Source of the DNA: Mytilisepta virgata
Taxonomy: Eukaryota > Mollusca > Bivalvia > Mytilida > Mytilidae
Reading direction: 5' to 3'
Assembly (NCBI GenBank): GCA_028015205.1
Contig: CM051519.1
Coordinates: 84,651,539-84,715,538, forward strand
DNA length: 64,000 nt
The notes below the pieces were generated by a model. That model was not told the DNA's origin and searched no databases. It saw only the letters and a list, made by a program, of their open reading frames with translations. Position numbers and translations under genes: made by a program. Every line of letters starts with the position of its first letter. The stretch's first letter is position 1. Shown here one piece after another: positions 57,240-64,000 of this stretch.

Positions 57240-57785
57240 TTTTTTAAAAACTTTAATCTTGCCCTTGACAAGAGGAAAAATATGAAACATAATTGCTTTA
57301 AACTGTATGGCACTGGCCATGAACACAATTAATAACATTAATGATAAAAAGCATTTAACCTTAAGATATTTCAAAGGGTATTTGATGCTAGTATAATAGT
57401 TGAATGAGCATCAGCATATTGTATTTCTATGGAGATTTTTTAGCCTTGTCTGACCTGAGACATGACTAATGTGGGGTTTTAAATTTTTCATTCTCAAGTT
57501 TGTGATGGGTCAGTTTACTAGGATTGAACCACTTTTGGTTATAGTTGACATTTGGTATGCTGTTCCATAAGGATCACACTTGAGGCATCCTATTTTCTTT
57601 GAGGTTATTCCCCACTTGCAGATATTGGAGTTGCCTCCCATAAGCATGAGTTATCTTTCCTGACAGAAGGTTTCTTGTATGAAACATAAAGGGCAAAATG
57701 TAATTTTAATGTTCTATAGAAATGTTGAATTCGGGAAGACCTTCATCAGACACTGAAAAATGTGGGAAAATATATCCCAGAACAT
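57240..57785. other. AT-rich spacer
   Basis: No supported feature. Confidence 0.5.
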
Positions 57786-57920
57786 ATTAATGTGTGTGGA
57801 GGGTATTATTAGGAAGAAGAAATATTTTGCCAAATTTTTGTCCATTGATATCTATGGAAATCACCTTCTCCAAAGAGCAGGTAACTCTGTAAATGGGAGA
57901 CAACTTACATGTATCAAAAA
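57786..57920 (+). repeat. Left arm of a 1.5-kb-spaced inverted duplication
   Basis: Contains ATTAATGTGTGTGGA, AAATATTTTGCC, ATTGATATCTA, CCAAAGAGCAGGTAACTCTG and TAAATGGGAGACAACTT. It matches 59325-59466 in inverse orientation with about 80 percent agreement by eye. Confidence 0.85.
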
Positions 57921-59099
57921 TGGGGAATTACTGCCATAAAGACATTATTCATTGAATTTAAAATTTTCATGTCAAATTTATGATAAGGTCATTTTAACTG
58001 GACCATGTTAAGATTAATCAATGATGTTTAGTCTGCTGTTCCATGGAGATTATTCTAGGGCCTGCCACCTGAGATATTGCTTCACTAATGTGCACTTCAA
58101 TTTTGCTGAGAGCAAGCAAGACATATCTCTGTGTCCACAGTTTATTTTCAGGGAGAAGACAAAACAAAATTAGTTCCAGTATATATGGAATTTATTCTGT
58201 CTGTAACCTTTTTCATAGAAAACCTTTTCCTGGTACGTAAAAAATACACTCTTTTGGAATTATTTCCAAAGGAAATTAGTTCTGCTATAAACAAATTTTT
58301 TGTTACACTGACACCTTTGTCCTTATGTTATCAATGAACAGATATTTGAATATATTAAGATGAAATTATCTATGAATATAAGAAGAAAAGAAATTGACAT
58401 TCTGGACAATTGGTAGACTCGGTTAAAAAAAATGTTGATCAAATCCATTAATATTTGTACATTTAGTGTTTTATGTGTCATTCTCCTTTAGGGAATATTT
58501 TGGCAGTGTTTCATCCTGTCCTTGAAAAGCTTGCTGTCAGAAGACGTCCTGTCATACATAATAAAATGTGTCATCTATACTGACTAGACCTCAGGGATTG
58601 TCACATTGAATTGTTCCTGTGTTTTTATTTTCCTATACAAAGTTTTCCAAGATAATCTAATCTTATGTTTGCCATTCTTTTGTGTAAATAAATGTCTATT
58701 GATTACCAAGTACAATTTTTGTGGAAATTCTAATTGGGTTTTTCAATTACTATTCCAAAGAGCAAGACACTGTTTACATAAAATAGATTAATCTGATAAT
58801 TTTGTCATTTAATTGAGAAGGTTCCAGTATTTTCCCATTTTAACAGATTCTGTTTCAATATCTTTTTATTTTTTCATGCTCGTGATCAAAGCCATATTGG
58901 TCGAAACATTGGGCAATTTTTATTTTCAACTTTGGTGTTTTTTTATGCTTTCGTATTTGATTTTGTCTGGCTTGTGTGTTTTGAACATTTAAGTGGTTTT
59001 TTGCCCCTATAACAGCTCACCATTTCCATTTTTTTTTCGTTGTATTCTATTATTGTATGAGCTGTTTCTTAACATACTTTATTTTTTGATATACTATTA
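57921..59099. other. AT-rich stretch between inverted arms
   Basis: ORFs at 58131 and 58606 are unsupported. The phrase GCCATATTGGTCGAAACATT (58892 region) may belong to a dispersed repeat, but no second copy is present here. Confidence 0.4.
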
Positions 59100-59182
59100 A
59101 ATTTAAGTTGTTAAACCCAGTATCTGCAATGGGGATGGGTGGGGGGAGGGGGGGGGGGGGGATTAAGATCGCCAATCTTAAT
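59100..59182 (+). mobile_element. Family-C-like 3' end fragment
   Basis: GTTAAACCCAGTATCTGCAA followed by TGGGGATGGGTGGGGGG parallels the 3' end of the 56.8-kb copy (GTAAACCCAATTCCTAGTAT, GCAAGGGAGGGGG). A different terminal hairpin ATTAAGAT-CGCC-AATCTTAAT then follows. It may be a separate subfamily. Confidence 0.4.
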
Positions 59183-59324
59183 TGACAAGAATTGACAGAA
59201 TTTATGCTGAAGGATGGTGGTGATAAACCCAAATAAACTATAAACCTCATGCAATAAGAAGTAAAAATGCCATCGTGTGTGGACTACAGATTAATTTGTG
59301 AAGACTGTAAATGACTATTCCTGC

Positions 59325-59466
59325 TTTTTGGTACATGCAAGTTGTCTCCCATTTACAGAGTTATCTGCTCTTTGAAGAAGGTGTCTTACGTAGATATCAC
59401 TGGACAATTAGTCATTTTTCTGCAAAATATTTTTTGTTCCTAACAATATCATCCACACACATTAAT
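59325..59466 (-). repeat. Right arm of the inverted duplication
   Basis: Inverse of 57786-57920: AAGTTGTCTCCCATTTACAG, AGTTATCTGCTCTTTGAAGA, GTAGATATCACTGG, CCACACACATTAAT. Its 61-codon ORF is incidental. Confidence 0.85.
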
Positions 59467-60008
59467 GATTTGTTTATGGTAATATTGATTATGTAACACA
59501 TGTAACTGCCATCGAGAAGTTAAATTCGGGTGGGAGGGGTGCACATTTTATCGACTTACTCCAACCCCCCAAATTTCATATGTAAATTTTTTGGGTTGTT
59601 TTTTTGCGGGAGGGAGGGGGTAGTTTGCATTTTATTACATAGTTCCCTCCGAAGCTGTGATTAATTTAAATCTATGAGAAAAGATAACTCTATCTTTGTG
59701 AAAAAAAACAGTGTTTCAAGACCTTTTACTTTTTAACATAAGTAGATTTTAACTCACATAATGGTCTTCCACATTGCCAGTATTTTAATTTATGACAGTC
59801 CACTAGTTAAACAGTTAACTCTGCCTTTGGCAAAAACCACAACAATATATACATGTACTTGATTAGTACGTAATTTCAGTTGGTTTGATGTTAACAAGGG
59901 GGTGTTTTGAATTTAAGTGGTTCTGAATAGGGACATTCCATGATATTTTATGTGTAAAACAAGCTAGATTTTTTTAATAATTTAAATTTTCATTTAATTG
60001 ACGGTATA
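59467..60008. other. Spacer with G- and C-rich runs
   Basis: GGGTGGGAGGGG (59528), CCAACCCCCC (59562) and GGGAGGGAGGGGG (59609) lie in AT-rich sequence. No coding signal. Confidence 0.45.
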
Positions 60009-60180
60009 TATGTTACAGAAAGTATATTAGTAGGTTTTTCTGGTATTAGAATACACCTCGGGTTGTCAGGAATTGGCCGAGGAAAAACCTACGCTCAATT
60101 TTTCAACAACCAATTCCTGACACCCCTCGGTGTATTCTAATACCAGAAAAACCTACAAATATACTTTCTCTATAACATAA
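60009..60180. mobile_element. Foldback element, about 70-bp arms
   Basis: The left arm includes GTAGGTTTTTCTGGTATTAG and TGTCAGGAATTGG. The right arm includes CCAATTCCTGACA and CTAATACCAGAAAAACCTAC. Arms are inverse apart from small indels, around a loop of about 30 bp. Non-coding. Confidence 0.88.
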
Positions 60181-61986
60181 TATTTTATGTCTGGTGAAAG
60201 ACTTCCCAAATTCCATTTCCTGGGAAAAAATTAAAAGTAATTTTTGCCCTTTGTGTCTAATAGGAAAAATAATTCCTGCATATGGGAGATAACTCCAATA
60301 TCTGCTAGTAGGGAATTACATGCCTTTACCTTTATTATTTTCATATATGTTGTGGATTTGTTTACTTTTATGGATTTTAGTTTTTCATGGTTTACTGATA
60401 ATTTGTTGTACAAGGATTTGTATTTACGGTTTGAGAGAGAAATGATTATCCTGCATGGGTAATAACTTTTCCTCGAAAATTCAAAATCGATTATTTTAAT
60501 CACTGGCTTTGCATTTTGATTATCTGTGCATGTTTAGGATAATTTAAAGTCCGGTTGGTATTCATTCAGTGTAGAAATTCATGTTATTTTGATTTTATAT
60601 AATAGTTTATTTTGCTATAATAACATCACTTCTGGAATATATTAGCACATTTCTAAAAACGTTGCAAATTAATGCATTACCATTGAATATCTGGTGAATA
60701 ATTTCCTTTGCATTTATTGTATGTAGACTATTTTCATAGAACTGAATATTAACAGACCTATTTTTAGTAGTAATTGTATTCAAATGAGGATAACTGTAAC
60801 TGTATTTTTAGAACCAGTTTACATTCAAGTAAGAAACAGAACATAAAGGAATTTTTTTAAATTGGTGAGATTCTTATTTTCTAAAGACTACCGAGGTTCA
60901 TATTTTAGACTATCTTAAATCAAATTTTAAAGAAATGAGAACCTTTTAATGAATTTCTTTCTTTTGAAGAATTGTTACTGATATTACACTGCTTAGTGTA
61001 TATGGTCAAAATAAAAAGTCTGCAAAAATCTTCATTTATGATAAACAAATTTTGAAAAAATAGTCATTTAATTTAAGTCAGTGTCTTATAAAATGCTCAT
61101 CATAATGCCATATGGACAAAATAATAAAAGAGAAAACAAATCCAAGCCAGAAAACTATAGTATAGTAGCCCAGTAGTCGGACTGCTTCCTTTTTAGGATG
61201 TCCTTAAGAATTGGCTTAATATCCCCTGTCATTCCCCATATTTCCTTAACGACCCTTCCCCTGTCACAATTCTCAGGAATCTTGTGTTATCTTATTTGAT
61301 AGGATATGATGAAGAAATTTACAGTCAAGACTGAAATATAGACAATATGTTCTTTGTATCTGTTTTTATGTTTCCTGTGGATTTCGGTTTAGATAGGAAT
61401 AAATTTCTGGCATGGCGGAAGGAAGATGATTCATTGTTTTATGGTTGATTAGGATGACTTTGGTAAGGATTTGTGCAAATCATGAGGACAGATAGATTTA
61501 AACACCTGCTATAAATATTCTGTAATTTGATTAGAGAATGCTGGGCGGAATAGTAAAAATAAATTCGTATACGATAATGTCAACTTTAACAAATGATGAA
61601 ATTGTGTCCTCTCATAGTATAATGTCATGATAGATAATTGCTATTCTGTTTACAAAAGTAATGATTATTATCTGCTAAATAAGAAACATGTTCTCAGGGA
61701 AAGCATCTGCCTTTTTTAATGCTTGTACAAATTATATTAAGGAAATGAAAAATTGCAGGAAAATGAAACTTTACTCCTTTAATTGACAATAAAAAGAAAA
61801 ACAAATGCTTTTGATTTAATAGCAGTTATTAAAACAGTTTGGATGCTGGATATATTTACAAATAAGTAAGGAAGACTAAAAAAGAAATTGAAGAATATGA
61901 GGAGTTGTATTTATTTATTAATAAGTAGAATATAATTTCTTCATAATCACACAATTTCAAGTAAGAAAGCTTTTGGTTCAATGCAT
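60181..61986. other. AT-rich stretch
   Basis: Overlapping ORFs at 60231-60503 on both strands are unsupported. No exon or repeat was defended. Confidence 0.45.
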
Positions 61987-62272
61987 TTAAGGTGGTACCT
62001 AACACTACAGGGAGATAACTCTGTATATATAATATTATATAATAATATAATAACGTTGTGTTGTTAATGGAATATTAAGCTTTTCAATGATCAATATTAG
62101 TGTTTGTCAAACTGCTATACAATCAGTGTAATTTTTGTGATGAATTGTTTGGTTCAAATGTTTTGAAATTTTAAAATTTTTGTCAATGGGTCAAAGTAAA
62201 TACTTTGTCAAAATTTTATGAAAATTAAACGAGCCAAATTAATTTTAGTGAAAGTGTTGGGTACCACCTTAA
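61987..62272. mobile_element. 286-bp TIR MITE with TTAA flanks
   Basis: TTAAGGTGGTACCTAACACT at the left and GTGTTGGGTACCACCTTAA at the right form terminal inverted repeats with one or two differences. The left end is followed by ACAGGGAGATAACTCTG. TTAA at both outer edges matches the MITE at 26664-26940, although the TIRs differ after TTAAGGT. Confidence 0.85.
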
Positions 62273-63790
62273 TTTTACATATACGTGTATATATAGTTGA
62301 CTCCCAATAATTATCTCGATCAAAGATGATTGGAGTGAAAAATATAGCTTGGTTATCTGGTAATTTCTTGATAGTAAGAATCTTGAGTTAATGGAATTTG
62401 AGATGAATTACGTTATCTCTGTAGCTTTTTTTAGTTGATGAAGGTAAAAAATATTCAATCATGGAAAGATTTACCATAGCTTTATTTGACCACTGCATAT
62501 CTAGTAAACACTTGACTCCATCTGTCCGTCCGAAAAACCTTGGGTAGGAAACTTTTGTCAAAGTTTTCTTGGCTTCCACAGAAGGGAATGACTGCAGCTT
62601 CACAATGTTGTGTTGTAGCGTGTATAGTAATTTTTGGATCTGAATTGCATACTGCGAGGCAGGTCCAGATCCTGTTTTGGTCTTGTTGTCCTGTTCAGTT
62701 AGGAGATTGGATGTTATCTTCTTGATGATTTACACCATACCCATCCTATGGTCACAGTTGACTGATTATAATTCCCTGCTTTTATACATTAGGCATGCAG
62801 ATTACACAGTTTTTATTACTTTTTTATTTGATTAAGGTAAAATATTAAAGCATTAAAGTTACTTTGAAGTCTGATAAAACTAACATAATAACATGCATGT
62901 ATTATCTTTAGAAAACTTTATTGTCCTGCACTGAAAACAAGGAATTATTGTGAGCAGTACATGTTCTGAAAGTTGACATTAGTTTAGATAGAATATATAT
63001 GGATTAACTGTTAAAGCTGTCTGATGACTGCTTACCTTGTTTTTGTAATTTTGATGGGTAATACAGGAGTTTAATGTTAGCCTTTCTTGTGTGTTGTTTT
63101 TTATATTCACTAGTATCCAATAACTGTGTTCCTTGCTATCATTCTACTTGCTTTATCAAATCTCATAAATTCACCTTTTCAATTCATATATGATATCAAA
63201 TATTTAGTTAAGATACTTGATGAAAATGCTGCAATTCAGTCATGCTTCAAAATACATCCGATTACTCAATCTACTTTCATAGCAAATTTGTGTGCTTAAT
63301 TTTGTGTCAGGCAGATTAGAAAGCATTAGGTAATTACTTATGTGGGTGTTTGTAGTATTTTTCAAATATAAAATCAGTAAAATATCTCTACTTGATTTTT
63401 TTATTTTGTAACATTGATTTCGTTTTTACTGATTAATAGCCCTGTATATTGATGCAAGTTTACACACTTTGCTGAGCATGAATGAACTTTTAAATGAAGT
63501 AATGTTACATCAGGATTATTATGCTTAATTTGACTATGTGTTATCCAATACTGCACAATGAAAACACATTTAGATTAATTTTGTGGCGTTTCATGAAGAG
63601 TCATGTTTTGGAAAATAATTTATTCATTGAAATGTTCGATTCTCTATTATTTCAAAATATTGCACATAGCTGTTGCAGTTTCATTAATCAGATAATGCCC
63701 TGATTTTTTTCACTTGCAGCAATATGTAAAGATTTCAAACCTGCCTAAATTCCTGTTCCCCAGAGTAGTTAAGCAGTCCATTACATATAG
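62273..63790. other. AT-rich stretch with a possible pogo-like remnant
   Basis: TATAGTTGACTCCCAATAAT at about 62292 resembles a pogo-like end, without a mate. A 71-codon minus-strand ORF (62388-62603) has a balanced composition but no splice or initiation support. Confidence 0.35.
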
Positions 63791-63949
63791 ATTCTCCTTC
63801 AGGTACGAGTGAGTTATGTAATTTCTCCACACGACATAGTTAAATTTTCGATTTTCAACACGCAAGTCATTAGCAAGCATGTTAAAATCTAAAATTTAAC
63901 TATTGAGGATGGAGAAATTCCATAACTCCCGAGTAAATTGAAGGAGAAT
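63791..63949. mobile_element. Foldback element, about 73-bp arms
   Basis: ATTCTCCTTCAGGTACGAGT at the left pairs with ACTCGGG-type sequence through AAGGAGAAT at the right. Inner parts ATAGTTAAATTTTCGATTTT and AAAATCTAAAATTTAACTAT are inverse too. The loop is about 13 bases. The window ends 51 bases later. Confidence 0.88.
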
Positions 63950-64000
63950 TTGTTTCTCCTATTATTTTCGACAAAAACCTCAAGAAAATGTCGTTGCTAT

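Overview
The window is AT-rich eukaryotic DNA with sparse coding capacity and many repeats. I infer a bivalve mollusc, probably a mytilid mussel. The basis is recalled familiarity with the repeat types: elements opening GCTCACCTGACCC and closing CAGGTGAGC plus a hairpin, GTCCGTCCGTC runs, foldback MITEs and TTAAGGTGGTACC elements. No database was searched. No rRNA, free-standing tRNA, operon or CRISPR array is visible. Nearly all long ORFs are frames through tandem repeats.

Layout. 1-6.5 kb: two exon-like blocks (205-287, 5267-5388) in probable intron sequence, plus 45-bp and 26-bp minisatellites. 6.5-8.2 kb: a 39-bp minisatellite beside an old family-A element that has been split by a family-B element. 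8.2-10.6 kb: a CpG-retaining stretch with a weak two-exon ORF. 10.6-23.6 kb: dense repeats, holding six family-A copies, one family-C copy and a dimeric array. 23.6-29.8 kb: mostly unique AT-rich DNA with one TIR MITE.

29.8-44.4 kb: the best gene candidate. A signal-peptide exon (29849-29988), a phase-matched exon (40155-40223) and a phase-matched short exon with stop and AATAAA (44401-44437) would encode a secreted protein of about 81 residues. On the opposite strand inside its first intron are two phase-compatible exon-like blocks (34405-34309 and 32729-32537), a CpG-rich TIR-bounded segment with a 53-codon ORF, and two hairpins. A tRNA-headed SINE, a truncated copy of it and a decayed Tc1-like transposon also lie in this interval.

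44.5-64 kb: a non-autonomous pogo-like element, a foldback element, a 2.7-kb 65-bp satellite with recently amplified 459-bp blocks, a second family-C copy, a 1.5-kb-spaced inverted duplication, a TTAA-flanked MITE and two more foldbacks.

Main theme: three repeat families (A, B, C) with different termini share one design. Each has a 5' palindrome, a GTCCGTC-type run, a core of roughly 155-170-bp (or 502-bp) tandem units, an inverted copy of the 5' end just inside the 3' end, and a short terminal hairpin, often followed by CTAG. This matches the published architecture of bivalve pearl elements and Helentron-associated non-autonomous elements. One insertion has a matching empty site elsewhere in the window.
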